Origin: Thermoproteota archaeon
GTDB lineage: Archaea > Thermoproteota > Thermoprotei > Gearchaeales > Gearchaeaceae
Direction of reading: 5' to 3'
NCBI GenBank assembly: GCA_021324265.1
Contig: JAJPJK010000009.1
Span: 157,892-221,891 of the forward strand
Length of the DNA stretch: 64,000 nt
The translations under genes were made by a program, and so were the position numbers. The notes under the pieces are model-generated. The model saw only the letters and a program-made list of their open reading frames with translations, ran no database searches and was not told the DNA's origin. The first letter of the stretch is position 1, and every line of letters begins with the position of its first letter. Below are positions 40,867-50,010 of this stretch, one piece after another.

Positions 40867-41594
40867 CCGTAAAAGAGCATACTTGGCTGGGTTTCAATTG
40901 GCTTAATTTTTTCTCTTAGCTCTTTTATTTGATTTTCCAGCATTTCAGCCTCTTTTAGCAAAGGTTGAGAATCGAGTGATATGTTGGGGAATAACTTGTT
41001 TATACTCTCAAGCACTTTAACTACTATTTTAAAGCTAGGCTCATTCTGGCTTATCTCTGCAAGTAGGCAATAGGCATCTATATTAGCCCATCTGCATTCA
41101 TCTAAAACCACTGCTGAAAGACCTACGATCATCCCATATTCTAGTTGGTTTATACCTTTCTCGCTAAGGAGTTTTCTCGCATCGTCAGTGCTGCCTATGC
41201 CGTATATATTCATTTCATGTGAACTATCATTAACGAGGACTTCATCGACGGTTATTACGCTATGGATATCATTCTTTTCAGCCCATTCACAAATCGATTT
41301 CCCAAGAAGTCTCGTAAGCCTTGGATTCGGAGAGAATTCTGCAGTAACTACTGCTAGCTTGAGTTTTTCATCAGCATGTATCCTTGCTGGAAATTTAGGC
41401 TTACCTTTAAATATGAATGTAACAGGAGGAAAATATTCTGAATATATCGATGCAATTGAATCGAGGTTGAATGATCTTATATAATGATTGGCGAGCATCA
41501 AATTCATTACACCAGTCATTGGTATACCTACAAACAAAATACCCTCCCTTAGATTCACCTTCTTGTACTCTCTTATCTCCACTTCCTTTGGCAT
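40863..41594 (-). CDS. Proteasome assembly chaperone (PAC2) family protein
   Basis: 243 residues. I-L-F-V-G-I-P-M-T-G-V, then N-H-Y-I-R-S-F-N, V-T-V-D-E-V and the helical C-terminus match archaeal PAC2 (PbaA/PbaB-like) proteins. Role in proteasome assembly is inferred from the family. Confidence 0.85.
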   Translation of the reverse strand: MPKEVEIREYKKVNLREGILFVGIPMTGVMNLMLANHYIRSFNLDSIASIYSEYFPPVTFIFKGKPKFPARIHADEKLKLAVVTAEFSPNPRLTRLLGKSICEWAEKNDIHSVITVDEVLVNDSSHEMNIYGIGSTDDARKLLSEKGINQLEYGMIVGLSAVVLDECRWANIDAYCLLAEISQNEPSFKIVVKVLESINKLFPNISLDSQPLLKEAEMLENQIKELREKIKPIETQPSMLFYG

Positions 41595-41653
41595 AATAAC
41601 ATGATAACTTATATTTTTTCAAACTTATCTTTTTCATGAAAAATTTCTATATT

Positions 41654-41727
41654 GGGCCAGTGGTCTAGCGGACTATGACGTAGGCCTGCGGAGCCTAAAT
41701 TCGTGGGTTCAAATCCCACCTGGCCCG
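41654..41727 (+). tRNA. tRNA-Arg (anticodon GCG)
   Basis: 74 nt. Acceptor GGGCCAG/CTGGCCC, discriminator G; anticodon GCG (41688-41690) in loop CTGCGGA closed by TAGGC/GCCTA; T-loop TTCAAAT; no CCA. Upstream AACTTATATT serves as TATA box. Confidence 0.96.
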
Positions 41728-41767
41728 CTAGCTAAAGATTTAAGCAATGCTTTTTGTATTAAATGAG

Positions 41768-42223
41768 ATGAAGATAGTCAAAGTATCAAAGGAAGCGTGG
41801 GATCTCTTTTTTGAATTACTCGATGATCTTTCAAAGGAAAATTTGGCATATATGAATAGATTTCCCGAGCCTGTTGGGGAGATGAGATATAGAGATTTGC
41901 TCAAGAAAGCTTTCGTAGAAACAGGAAAGTGTCATGCTATAATTTGGCTCGTCTTCGATAATGGCATCAAGAAAACTTATTCTTTTCTCATCGAAGCTGA
42001 GCTGAAGGAGGGCGAATATAGCGATATTATAGCCTTGCCGGGTAAAACGAGTGCATATGTCATTGAGGAAAAGGAAAATGACAAAACAATCATGCTCTAT
42101 AATCAATCATCCTTCAGTAACGGTAACGAGATATTGCGATATTTAGAACTCGTAGGCAATAAATACAGAGATAGGGAAATCTACATCACTATGAAGAATG
42201 TTCTGAAGGAAGACCTTTTCTGA
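41768..42223 (+). CDS. Hypothetical protein
   Basis: 151 residues from ATG 41768 (K-I-V-K-V-S-K-E-A-W-D-L-F). A TATA-like AGATTTAAGC about 28 bases before this ATG supports it over an ATG 21 bases upstream. Mixed alpha/beta composition, no membrane segments, no motif recognised. Its stop is followed directly by the HAD phosphatase (1-bp overlap), suggesting one operon. Confidence 0.65.
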   Translation: MKIVKVSKEAWDLFFELLDDLSKENLAYMNRFPEPVGEMRYRDLLKKAFVETGKCHAIIWLVFDNGIKKTYSFLIEAELKEGEYSDIIALPGKTSAYVIEEKENDKTIMLYNQSSFSNGNEILRYLELVGNKYRDREIYITMKNVLKEDLF

Positions 42224-42870
42224 TGGAAGTAAAAGCAGTAGCTATTGATGTAGACGGTGTCATAACAAAGATTGAGAGTGCGTGGAGGTATTTGCATGAA
42301 CAGCTGAATCTCATTGATATAGCTAAATATAACGCCGATCTTTTCTATTCAGGTAAGATTTCCTATGAGAAGTGGGCTGAGTTAGATGTTGCGCTATGGA
42401 AAGGTTTGAAGAAGGAATCTTTCTATAAAATATTAGAGAACGTGGCAATAAGAGAAGGGAGTGAGGAATTCTTTTCATTTTTGAAGAGTAGAGGTGTTAA
42501 GATATTTGCGATAAGCGGAGGTCTCACACCACTCTTGGAAATAATTTCAAAGAAATTCCATTTCGACAGATTTATGGCCAATGATATATTCTTTGAGGAT
42601 GGTGTTGTTAATGGCAAATTCAAAATAAATGTAACTCCTACGAATAAGGGTGAGATTCTTCAAGGTTTTCTGAAAGATTTTGGGATAAGCGAAAGCTCAT
42701 GCATCGCAATTGGAGATAGCCAGTTCGATATTCCAATGCTAAAGGTTTGTGGCTACAAAATAGCCTTTAATCCTAAGCAAATTGAATTGATAGAAATCGC
42801 CGATGAAGTGATTTTTTCAGAAAGTTTTCATGAGCTTATGGCTAAGGTTAAGAAGTTATTGCTCGACTAA
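42223..42870 (+). CDS. HAD-superfamily phosphatase (SerB-like)
   Basis: 215 residues. Motif I I-D-V-D-G-V-I-T (nucleophile Asp), motif II F-A-I-S-G-G, motif III Lys in T-N-K-G-E and motif IV G-D-S-Q-F-D-I-P-M. The helical cap and K-R/S-G layout resemble phosphoserine phosphatases, but the substrate is not certain. The end overlaps rpl10e in antisense by 15 nt. Confidence 0.85.
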   Translation: MEVKAVAIDVDGVITKIESAWRYLHEQLNLIDIAKYNADLFYSGKISYEKWAELDVALWKGLKKESFYKILENVAIREGSEEFFSFLKSRGVKIFAISGGLTPLLEIISKKFHFDRFMANDIFFEDGVVNGKFKINVTPTNKGEILQGFLKDFGISESSCIAIGDSQFDIPMLKVCGYKIAFNPKQIELIEIADEVIFSESFHELMAKVKKLLLD

Positions 42871-43359
42871 CTTCATCCTAGTTTTTATCGGTAGCTTTGA
42901 GGCAGCTCTCTTCAATGCAGTTTTTGCAAGCTCCAAAGCTTCCTTTCCACATTCAAGATAAAGGATCTTATCTCCTTTCCTAACTATTGCAGCGGTTCCA
43001 ATGGGTTTTCCGAAAGAAAGTCTCATCCCTTCCTGAAGCCTATCTGCCCCAGCCATTGCAAGCATTTTATTTTCTCTTATTACATGAAATGGATACTTCA
43101 CTACTTTAAGATGGTAATTCTCAAGACCAACACGCTCTTCTATTGTTTTTGTAGCGATGATACGTGAAGCATCGAGTGCATTATGCCTTATCAATCCATC
43201 CTCTTCAGCATATAGCTCAAGCCTAATAGGGAATTTCTTCCTGACGTTACCATAATCATATTTAGTAATCTTTGGAGGCGGAAATCCTGCTATGTACTCT
43301 TTCCTAGTATAGGGCATTGTATCTAGCTTGCTATAGCATCTTCCCGGTCTTAAGGGCAT
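42856..43359 (-). CDS. rpl10e: Ribosomal protein uL16 (L10e)
   Basis: 167 residues, archaeal L10e. P-L-R-P-G-R-C-Y, the conserved R-H-N-A-L-D-A-S-R and the A-G-A-D-R-L-Q-E-G-M-R-L-S-F-G-K-P motif are diagnostic. Single-gene unit between the HAD gene and trmJ, both on the other strand. Confidence 0.96.
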   Translation of the reverse strand: MPLRPGRCYSKLDTMPYTRKEYIAGFPPPKITKYDYGNVRKKFPIRLELYAEEDGLIRHNALDASRIIATKTIEERVGLENYHLKVVKYPFHVIRENKMLAMAGADRLQEGMRLSFGKPIGTAAIVRKGDKILYLECGKEALELAKTALKRAASKLPIKTRMKLVEQ

Positions 43360-43405
43360 ACTCTTCTATATATACTAATTCGAATATAAATTTCATTGAT
43401 CCTTT

Positions 43406-44098
43406 GTGAGGATAGTTTTGGTAGAACCTCAATATGAAATAAATATAGGATTCGCAGCACGTTGTATGAAGAATTTCGGCTTCAAAGAGCTATATATCGT
43501 CAACCCTCAAAGCTTTGGGGATCTAGCATTGAAATTCTCTTCCCATGCTTCTGACATCATAAAGTCCGCTATTCTGTGTTCTTCTTTGCAGGAGGCCTTG
43601 AAAGGTATTGATTTAGTAATTGGAACAACATCCAATATAGGCAATGAAAGAAATCTTCGCAGAACTGCGATACCAATAACAGAGCTAAGAGACTTAGATG
43701 CTAAGAGCAACGCTGCAATATTGTTTGGTAACGAAAGGACGGGCTTGAAAAATGAGCAAATAGACATGTGCGACATATTGACCTACATACCTACTTCCGA
43801 TGAGTATCCTTCCATGAACCTATCCCATGCTGTTGCAGTTGTGCTTTATGAGCTAAGAAGGAATGAAAATCTGAGAACGATTAGTCATAGAATAGCTAGT
43901 AAAGAAGATAAGGAGATGATAATGAAATTCGTCGAAGATTTGCTGATCATGACTGGGCTTCATGGCATTAAATTGAAACATAGCAAGCTCATATTCAAAA
44001 GGCTCCTAGATAGAGCTTATCTAACTGATAGAGAAGCTAAAGCTCTGCTTGGAACTTTTTCTAGGATGAGGAAGCTTGCAAAGACATGGTCAACATAA
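43406..44098 (+). CDS. trmJ: tRNA (cytidine/uridine-2'-O-)-methyltransferase TrmJ-like
   Basis: 230 residues, GTG start. SPOUT fold: N-I-G-F-A-A-R-C-M-K-N-F-G-F (motif 1), I-L-F-G-N-E-R-T-G-L (motif 2) and Y-P-S-M-N-L-S-H-A-V-A-V (motif 3). Archaeal TrmJ methylates the ribose of position 32 in tRNAs. The helical C-terminal extension is usual for TrmJ. Overlaps the METTL5-like gene by 13 nt. Confidence 0.9.
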   Translation: MRIVLVEPQYEINIGFAARCMKNFGFKELYIVNPQSFGDLALKFSSHASDIIKSAILCSSLQEALKGIDLVIGTTSNIGNERNLRRTAIPITELRDLDAKSNAAILFGNERTGLKNEQIDMCDILTYIPTSDEYPSMNLSHAVAVVLYELRRNENLRTISHRIASKEDKEMIMKFVEDLLIMTGLHGIKLKHSKLIFKRLLDRAYLTDREAKALLGTFSRMRKLAKTWST

Positions 44099-44700
44099 AG
44101 AAAAACATAGCGATATCTTTGAAGGAATTGAGAACAAAAGAAAGACCATTAGCTAAACTTGAGCAATATGAGCTTGATTCAGAGGCAGCTTCAAAGTTTG
44201 TACATAACTTAATAATGCATTTGAAAACTGATGAACTTCTAGATGCTGGTGCTGGCTCTGGCTCGTTAACGCTTGCATCTGCTATCATAGGTATTGAAAG
44301 AATACTTGCATTGGATATCGATTTCGATGCGCTTAGGCAACTGGATTCCAATGCAAATAAACTTGGTTGCAAGTGGAAAATTGATCTAGTGCAGGCAGAT
44401 TTCCTTCGATTCAACTTAAGCAGGAAGTTTGAAGCCATTATGATGAATCCTCCCTTCGGTACGAAGAGGAGGCACTATGATAGGGATTTCTTATTATCGG
44501 CATTCAAACTTAGTGATAATATTTTCTCATTGCATAAAAAAGGCAATGAGCACTTTTTCTCAAATCTAGCTATGAAAGAAGGTTTTTCTCTCAAAGTCAT
44601 CTCAACATTCAAGATATTGCTAAAGCATACTATGCCATTTCATAGAAAACCTAAATACTACGTCGAAGTATCTCAGTTATATTTCAAGAAAAATGGATAA
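44086..44700 (+). CDS. METTL5-like N6-adenine rRNA methyltransferase
   Basis: 204 residues. L-E-Q-Y-E-L near the N-terminus, SAM-binding D-A-G-A-G-S-G-S-L and the catalytic N-P-P-F-G (aromatic NPPF motif of N6-adenine methylases). The family includes eukaryotic METTL5, acting on small-subunit rRNA; the same role is likely but inferred. Overlaps csl4 by 8 nt. Confidence 0.88.
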   Translation: MVNIKKNIAISLKELRTKERPLAKLEQYELDSEAASKFVHNLIMHLKTDELLDAGAGSGSLTLASAIIGIERILALDIDFDALRQLDSNANKLGCKWKIDLVQADFLRFNLSRKFEAIMMNPPFGTKRRHYDRDFLLSAFKLSDNIFSLHKKGNEHFFSNLAMKEGFSLKVISTFKILLKHTMPFHRKPKYYVEVSQLYFKKNG

Positions 44701-45247
44701 GAAGCTATATTTGCCAGGTGATTACGTAACAACGATAGAGGAATTCTTTGCAGGCCTCGGTCTATTTGAAGAAAATGGAAAAATATACTCCTGTACATCT
44801 GGTTTGCCTAAAATAGATCTCAAAGAAAGGAGGATAGATATAGAACCTGTAAAGAAACCTAAATCGTTCGTGAAGAAAGGTGATATCGTTATAGCTCAGG
44901 TCAAGGATATAGGCAGAAATGTCGTTGAGCTCACACTTCTCTATAACGAAACAGAAAAAGTGGAAGCTAACATAGCTGCATTCATGCTAATAAAACGTTC
45001 AAAGGAGGTTGCGCTTAGATCTATTAAACCTACCGATATTGTTAGAGCATACGTCTTGGATTCTGAAGGAAAGATCATGCTCAGCATGAGGGGAAAAGGC
45101 TTTGGTATTCTTTATGCATTATGTCCTTTTTGCATGAATCCACTTTACTTTAACGAGAAAGAATTCAGGACACTTAAGTGTTTAAATTGCGGTTTCAAAG
45201 TTAATACCAAGGTTAGTTCTTTCTATCTAAATAAATATAAGGGCTGA
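44693..45247 (+). CDS. csl4: Exosome RNA-binding cap subunit Csl4
   Basis: 184 residues. N-terminal domain L-Y-L-P-G-D-Y-V, central S1 domain (K-K-G-D-I-V-I-A-Q-V-K-D-I-G at about residue 61) and C-terminal zinc ribbon C-P-F-C...C-L-N-C. It caps the archaeal exosome together with DnaG, whose gene is at 26.4 kb. The rrp4/rrp41/rrp42 genes are not in this window. Confidence 0.93.
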   Translation: MDKKLYLPGDYVTTIEEFFAGLGLFEENGKIYSCTSGLPKIDLKERRIDIEPVKKPKSFVKKGDIVIAQVKDIGRNVVELTLLYNETEKVEANIAAFMLIKRSKEVALRSIKPTDIVRAYVLDSEGKIMLSMRGKGFGILYALCPFCMNPLYFNEKEFRTLKCLNCGFKVNTKVSSFYLNKYKG

Positions 45248-45258
45248 AATAAAGTCAT

Positions 45259-45552
45259 ATGGAGCTGAATATAAAAGAGAGGACTAAAAATTCAGTGCTT
45301 ATGTCTTTCAAAGATCTCGACATAGGTTTCCTAAATTTACTTGCTGCAGAACTTTTGAAGGATAAGAGAGTTTTAAATGCATATCCTAGGAAACCGCATC
45401 CATTGCTCGATGAAGTTGAGTTTTTCCTATTGGTAACAGATGGTACTGATATGATTGCTCTTCTTGAAGAAAAGGTCAATGCTATCAAGAGTTCCTATGA
45501 GGAGTTCAGGAAAAAGTTTATGAACAGCCTTGGTAAGGCAAGTAAAAGCTGA
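45259..45552 (+). CDS. rpoL: RNA polymerase subunit L (Rpo11)
   Basis: 97 residues. K-D-L-D-I-G-F-L-N-L-L-A-A-E-L-L and A-Y-P-R-K-P-H-P-L-L-D match Rpo11, which dimerises with Rpo3 to start polymerase assembly. Close to csl4 and tfs. The last codons overlap the next frame by 23 nt. Confidence 0.94.
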   Translation: MELNIKERTKNSVLMSFKDLDIGFLNLLAAELLKDKRVLNAYPRKPHPLLDEVEFFLLVTDGTDMIALLEEKVNAIKSSYEEFRKKFMNSLGKASKS

Positions 45553-45964
45553 AGTAAGAATAGCCTTTATTTCAATCGTTAGGCTTAGGAATAGAAGAGT
45601 AATGTCGATGATTATTTACAGAGCTGGCTATATAGAGGATATTGAATTTCATGAAATCAAGGAAGAAAAGGATTGCTTAGACATAATTATTAATTCTAGG
45701 CATTCAAAGCAAATCAGATACGTCGTATTCAATGCCGAAGCTCGAGAAATCATGCCTTATATTGAAACCTTTCCTTTACCTGTTATCTTGCTTGATGAAG
45801 AACCTTTACTCAACAGATTAGAAAAGCATGAATATGATTTCCTAGAGAGTAAGGGTTACATCAAGGATGGTTTAAATATTTGCAAGATCATCTCTAAACT
45901 AATCAAGCATTATGATAAAGTTCTGCCCAAAGTGCGGCAATCTGCTCAAGCCAGAAAAAAATAG
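45530..45964 (+). CDS. DUF99-like hypothetical protein
   Basis: 144 residues with a TTG start inside rpoL. The body (N-S-R-H-S-K-Q-I-R-Y-V-V-F-N-A then P-L-P-V-I-L-L-D-E-E-P) resembles a divergent, shortened DUF99 protein. Alternative starts exist downstream (ATG 45602), but homology-like sequence begins before them. Function unknown. Its 3' end overlaps tfs by 53 nt, an unusually long overlap. Confidence 0.65.
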   Translation: MVRQVKAEVRIAFISIVRLRNRRVMSMIIYRAGYIEDIEFHEIKEEKDCLDIIINSRHSKQIRYVVFNAEAREIMPYIETFPLPVILLDEEPLLNRLEKHEYDFLESKGYIKDGLNICKIISKLIKHYDKVLPKVRQSAQARKK

Positions 45965-46238
45965 CAATAAGTTAGTCTGTAAAGTATGCGGATATTTTGA
46001 GTTTTCCGACACAAAAATAAGTCTTGCAATAACCACTTCTAAGCAGAAGAAATCTAAGGAAATAATGATAGATGAAGGCGAGAAAGATCACAGGATGCCT
46101 ACAGCAGAAGTTCCTTGTCCAAAATGTGGTAATGAGCTAGCATACTGGTGGCTTGTACAAACTAGGAGAGCAGATGAGCCGCCCACAACTTTTTATCGTT
46201 GTACAAAATGTGGCCATACTTGGAGGGATTATAGGTAA
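45912..46238 (+). CDS. tfs: Transcript cleavage factor TFS
   Basis: 108 residues, two zinc ribbons: C-P-K-C...C-K-V-C-G-Y and C-P-K-C...C-T-K-C-G. The catalytic R-A-D-E-P loop that reaches the polymerase active site is intact, so this is the functional TFIIS-like factor, in contrast to the truncated paralogue at 36.3 kb. Confidence 0.95.
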   Translation: MIKFCPKCGNLLKPEKNSNKLVCKVCGYFEFSDTKISLAITTSKQKKSKEIMIDEGEKDHRMPTAEVPCPKCGNELAYWWLVQTRRADEPPTTFYRCTKCGHTWRDYR

Positions 46239-46275
46239 GTATTTATGAGATTTTATATTTAATAATTTGAAGCTT

Positions 46276-47022
46276 ATGCTGAGAATAGAATTTGAAGATG
46301 CTAAGAATTGGCTCGGATTGTTAGATGCTATTAGGGATATTGTTGAAGAGGCCGTATTCGTCGCTACGCAGGAGGGTCTAAGCTTAAGAGCCATGGACAG
46401 TGCAAGAGTTGCGATGATAGATCTCAAGCTACCTGTTGTTTATTTCCCTGAATACAAAGTTGATAATGAGAAAGTTAATTTCGCCATATCTGTCGCAGAC
46501 ATGGTTAAGTCGCTAAAAGGCATAAAGAAGGGCTATAGATTGGTTATGGAGTTAACTGAAGAGAACACGCTTAGGCTTGAATTCCTCGGGAAGGGAAAGC
46601 ATTCCTTTGAATTTCCGCTACTGGATATTTCTCCCGAATCTATACCATCATTGAAGTTGAATTTTGAGGCTCGTGTGAGAATAGAGACAGATATCTTGGC
46701 CAATGCAATAGATAATCTGGAGAAATTCAGTGATTATATAACTTTCAGAGCTTCAAACGATAAGTTCGTTCTTACTGGGAGGAGCGAGAAAGGCAAGGCT
46801 TCATCAGAGTTTTTGAGGGATGAGCTCATAGGCTTGGAAGTAACGAGGGAATGTGTATCAAGCTACTCAACGGAATATTTGCTAAACATCCTCGGCAAGA
46901 GCGAGCTTGCTGAGGTCACTGATTTGGATTTCGGAACGAAGATGCCCTTAAAGGCAACCTATATGCTCTCAGGCGGAGGCGAGGTAGCCTATTACCTCGC
47001 TCCAAGGACCGAAATTGAATGA
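46276..47022 (+). CDS. pcn: DNA polymerase sliding clamp PCNA
   Basis: 248 residues from ATG 46276 (TTG 46267 also possible). D-A-K-N-W-L-G-L, G-L-S-L-R-A-M-D-S-A-R-V-A and the C-terminal P-L-K-A-T-Y...Y-Y-L-A-P-R are typical. It encircles DNA and tethers polymerase, ligase and nucleases. It heads a replication block: pcn-priL-priS-GINS. 4-nt overlap with priL. Confidence 0.95.
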   Translation: MLRIEFEDAKNWLGLLDAIRDIVEEAVFVATQEGLSLRAMDSARVAMIDLKLPVVYFPEYKVDNEKVNFAISVADMVKSLKGIKKGYRLVMELTEENTLRLEFLGKGKHSFEFPLLDISPESIPSLKLNFEARVRIETDILANAIDNLEKFSDYITFRASNDKFVLTGRSEKGKASSEFLRDELIGLEVTRECVSSYSTEYLLNILGKSELAEVTDLDFGTKMPLKATYMLSGGGEVAYYLAPRTEIE

Positions 47023-48038
47023 GTTTTGATGTCTATGAACTTTCTAAATACCCTTTCTTAGATTCTTTAAAGGATTTCCTTAGACTGAACGATTTCAAGA
47101 TAGAGGATTTATTGAAGCAACCCAATGAAGTTTTGAACGCAGCTATAGAAAAGATAAAGTCTCTCGCCGAGAAAAAGAGCGAATCCGTATACCCGCCAGA
47201 TATCGAGATAAAACGCTTTGTACTTTCAATGTATATCGTTTCCCATTTAGGAAGCTTTTACATTGAAAGATTCGCAGAAAGGGAGTCTAAGAAATTATCC
47301 AAGCTGCTCAAAGAAGAGGATAGCGAAGAAATCTTCAAAATTGCTAGGTCACTAATATCTGCGAGGATAAGGAGAATAGAAAGGAGGACTAAAGATCCAA
47401 AATTTCCTACTTTGATGACATATGCGATGCCCATAAAGGATTATCTAAAATATGCAGCATACCTAGGCGATTACAACTGGTCATTGGCTTTTCATGAGAT
47501 AAAGGGCGGTGAAATATTGCTAACATCTAGAGAGCTTGTTAGAATTCTCGAGGAAGCATATAGACAATGGATAATAATAAAGTGCAATGAAATGCGTGAG
47601 ATATATACTCCTGAGATCGATCCACTTGTAGAGCATTTATCCAAGGAGCTACCGCTCTTTAGGACTAGAAAATTTGATGAAAAAGTTGTTTATAAAGGTG
47701 TAGATCCACCGTGTATGAGGATTCTGATTTCTGATCTAAAGCAAGGAAAAAAGCTCTCGCACATGGGCAATTTTTCCCTTGCAGCATATCTAAGGGCAAT
47801 AGGCTATAGTGTAGAGGAAACACTTGAACTTTTCAAAAATCTGCCTGATTTTAAGGAATCAGTTGCAAGATATCAAATAGAACATATATATGGACTAAGG
47901 GGTGCAAGAAAAGCATATTCTGTACCTAGCTGCCTAACGCTTAAGGCAGCAAATCTTTGCTTTCCCGAATCTCCCGGCTGCGACAACATAAAGCATCCTC
48001 TACAATATTTAAGGAAAGTAAAAGATGGACGTAAGTAA
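47019..48038 (+). CDS. priL: DNA primase large subunit PriL
   Basis: 339 residues. The C-terminal iron-sulphur cysteines are visible: P-P-C-M-R, P-S-C-L-T-L, N-L-C-F-P and P-G-C-D-N. N-terminal helical domain A-Y-P...I-V-S-H-L-G is typical. It binds the RNA/DNA template-primer and regulates PriS. Overlaps priS by 14 nt. Confidence 0.94.
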   Translation: MSFDVYELSKYPFLDSLKDFLRLNDFKIEDLLKQPNEVLNAAIEKIKSLAEKKSESVYPPDIEIKRFVLSMYIVSHLGSFYIERFAERESKKLSKLLKEEDSEEIFKIARSLISARIRRIERRTKDPKFPTLMTYAMPIKDYLKYAAYLGDYNWSLAFHEIKGGEILLTSRELVRILEEAYRQWIIIKCNEMREIYTPEIDPLVEHLSKELPLFRTRKFDEKVVYKGVDPPCMRILISDLKQGKKLSHMGNFSLAAYLRAIGYSVEETLELFKNLPDFKESVARYQIEHIYGLRGARKAYSVPSCLTLKAANLCFPESPGCDNIKHPLQYLRKVKDGRK

Positions 48039-49260
48039 AGTTCTCCCTTTCTTCAGGTTATACTATAAGAATCTAAATCCTGAAGACTTATCAATACCTC
48101 AGCTTGATAGGAGGGAATTCGCACTCTGGGACTTCTTATCTAATAATATGATCAGACATTTAGCTTTCAAAAACAGTGTTGAGCTTAAGGAAGGTCTTTC
48201 AAAAAGAACACCTAGACATGTTTATTATTCGGTGAGCACATATGAGTATCCTTTTTTGCCAGATATGGAGATGAAGAAAATGATAAGCACAAATCTAGTA
48301 TTCGATATTGATATTGATCATGTATATACTCCATGCAAAGAAATACATGATTCTTGGTTATGTAGAAACTGCGGCAATAGTGGTTCAGGTTTTACAGATT
48401 CCTGCAAATTTTGCGGCAGTCCATCTTTAGATAAGCTAAGTTTCGTATGTAATGAATGCCTTGAGGTTGCGAAAAGCGAAGTCCTTAAGCTCATCGAGGA
48501 TTTCCTTTTCGCTGATTTCGGCATTAAGGAAGATGAAGTTAAGATCGTTTTTTCAGGAAATAGAGGCTACCATGTACATGTAGAAAACGAAGAGTTTTCG
48601 AATTTAGATTCCAAAGCAAGGAACATGATGATAGATTACATAAAAGGTATAACTGCCAGGCACTATTTCCTTGATTTTTTGAAAAAACAAAAATACAAGT
48701 TCAAAGGAATAGCATCCAGTGGCTATCCATCTAGGCTTGCTGAAAAGATACTAGAAGAATTACTCGCTGCTAATGAACATGATTTGATTAAAATAGGCAT
48801 CAGTGAAATCAAGGTTAAAGATTTAATGGCAATAAAGGAAAAGATTATTCAGTCTTTGCAAGGATATTCTGCTGATTATGGCTTTCTAAGAAGTATAGGT
48901 AGTAAATCTAAGGAAATAATAACGAAGGCCATAAGCGATATAAGCGTCGAGATAGACGAGCGTGTTACTGTAGATAACCACAGGTTAATAAGAATGCCGA
49001 ATTCTATACATGGCAAAACCGGGCTTAGAGTTACCCCTCTGGGTTATAACGATCTCGATAACTTTGATCCATTTAGAGATAGCGTTGTCTTCAAAGAGGG
49101 CTATGCTAGGATTAAGATTAAGAGAAAGCTTCCATCCATAAAATTTTTCTTCGGCGACAACGAATTCTTTCTAGGGTCTTTAAATGAAGCTAAAGTCCCG
49201 ATCGCTTTAGCTTTATATCTTACTTTGAATGAATATGCTGACATATATGAGCTTCTTTAA
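48025..49260 (+). CDS. priS: DNA primase small (catalytic) subunit PriS
   Basis: 411 residues. Catalytic Asp pair in V-F-D-I-D-I-D-H, nucleotide-binding S-G-N-R-G-Y-H-V-H and T-V-D-N-H-R-L-I-R-M-P. An extended zinc region C-R-N-C-G...C-K-F-C-G...C-N-E-C follows the catalytic Asp pair. Overlaps the GINS gene by 14 nt. Confidence 0.94.
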   Translation: MDVSKVLPFFRLYYKNLNPEDLSIPQLDRREFALWDFLSNNMIRHLAFKNSVELKEGLSKRTPRHVYYSVSTYEYPFLPDMEMKKMISTNLVFDIDIDHVYTPCKEIHDSWLCRNCGNSGSGFTDSCKFCGSPSLDKLSFVCNECLEVAKSEVLKLIEDFLFADFGIKEDEVKIVFSGNRGYHVHVENEEFSNLDSKARNMMIDYIKGITARHYFLDFLKKQKYKFKGIASSGYPSRLAEKILEELLAANEHDLIKIGISEIKVKDLMAIKEKIIQSLQGYSADYGFLRSIGSKSKEIITKAISDISVEIDERVTVDNHRLIRMPNSIHGKTGLRVTPLGYNDLDNFDPFRDSVVFKEGYARIKIKRKLPSIKFFFGDNEFFLGSLNEAKVPIALALYLTLNEYADIYELL

Positions 49261-49741
49261 GGATCCTTTCATCAAGAAGTTTCATGAAAAACTCATAGAG
49301 GAAAAGTCAAATCCCTATATTACTAATCCAAATAGAAATCTTTACGAACTTCTCAATGAGCTATCTAGGAGAGAGGTGAAGAATTCTGAAACGTTAGAAG
49401 ATAAGATCTCAGAGCTTGAGCTGAAAATCACGAAAATGCTTGCAAGTTCTTTGATTAAGTATAAGACTAAGAAGATTTCAAAATTCCTCAGCTTGAGTAT
49501 TTCCAACCCATCATATCTAGAGATATTATCACTAGTTGAACAAAGGCTTTACAAGAGATTTGCAGAAAAGCTTTCATTGATAGAGATAACGGCTGATGAT
49601 GGCATACCCATCGTCTTAGGTGAAGACGGTATGAGATACGGCCCTTTTAAAAAAGGGGATATAGTTTTTATATCAGAAAGTTTTTCATCTTTATTAATCA
49701 AAAAGAAATTAGCGAGGTTGATAATGGGTGAAAGTACCTGA
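49247..49741 (+). CDS. GINS complex subunit (probably GINS15)
   Basis: About 164 residues from ATG 49247. Helical N-terminal A domain (S-F-F-K-D-P-F...N-R-N-L-Y-E-L-L-N-E-L) and a short C-terminal B domain (Y-G-P-F-K-K-G-D-I-V-F-I). GINS is part of the CMG replicative helicase. The position directly after priS matches GINS15 in other crenarchaea. The sequence is divergent. 14-nt overlap with rpl44e. Confidence 0.78.
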   Translation: MSFFKDPFIKKFHEKLIEEKSNPYITNPNRNLYELLNELSRREVKNSETLEDKISELELKITKMLASSLIKYKTKKISKFLSLSISNPSYLEILSLVEQRLYKRFAEKLSLIEITADDGIPIVLGEDGMRYGPFKKGDIVFISESFSSLLIKKKLARLIMGEST

Positions 49742-50009
49742 TAGAATAACTACATATTGTCCTAGATGTAATGCTCATACTGAGCATAGGGTAGAGCTCT
49801 ATAAAACTGGTAAAAGAAGGAATCTTGCTGAAGGGCAAAGAAGATACTTACGAAAGAATCTAGGATATGGAAGCAAGAGGACTGCAGAGCAGAAAAGGTT
49901 TGCAAAGACAACCAAAAAACAGGTCATTAAGCTTATCTGTCTAAAGTGCAGGTATGTGTTGCATAGAAAGGGAATAAGATTAAAGAAGCTGGAGATAGTA
50001 AAGAAATAG
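49728..50009 (+). CDS. rpl44e: Ribosomal protein eL42 (L44e)
   Basis: 93 residues, GTG start (K-V-P-D-R-I-T-T-Y-C-P-R-C). Zinc ligands C-P-R-C and C-L-K-C; N-L-G-Y-G-S-K-R is diagnostic. First gene of the rpl44e-rps27e-aIF2-alpha translation unit. Confidence 0.95.
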   Translation: MKVPDRITTYCPRCNAHTEHRVELYKTGKRRNLAEGQRRYLRKNLGYGSKRTAEQKRFAKTTKKQVIKLICLKCRYVLHRKGIRLKKLEIVKK

Positions 50010-50010
50010 T

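Noticed and set aside
45912..45964. 53-nt overlap between the DUF99-like frame and tfs as a sign that one is false
   Set aside because: TFS is certain, and the upstream frame shows family-like sequence well before the overlap; only its tail may be unusual.
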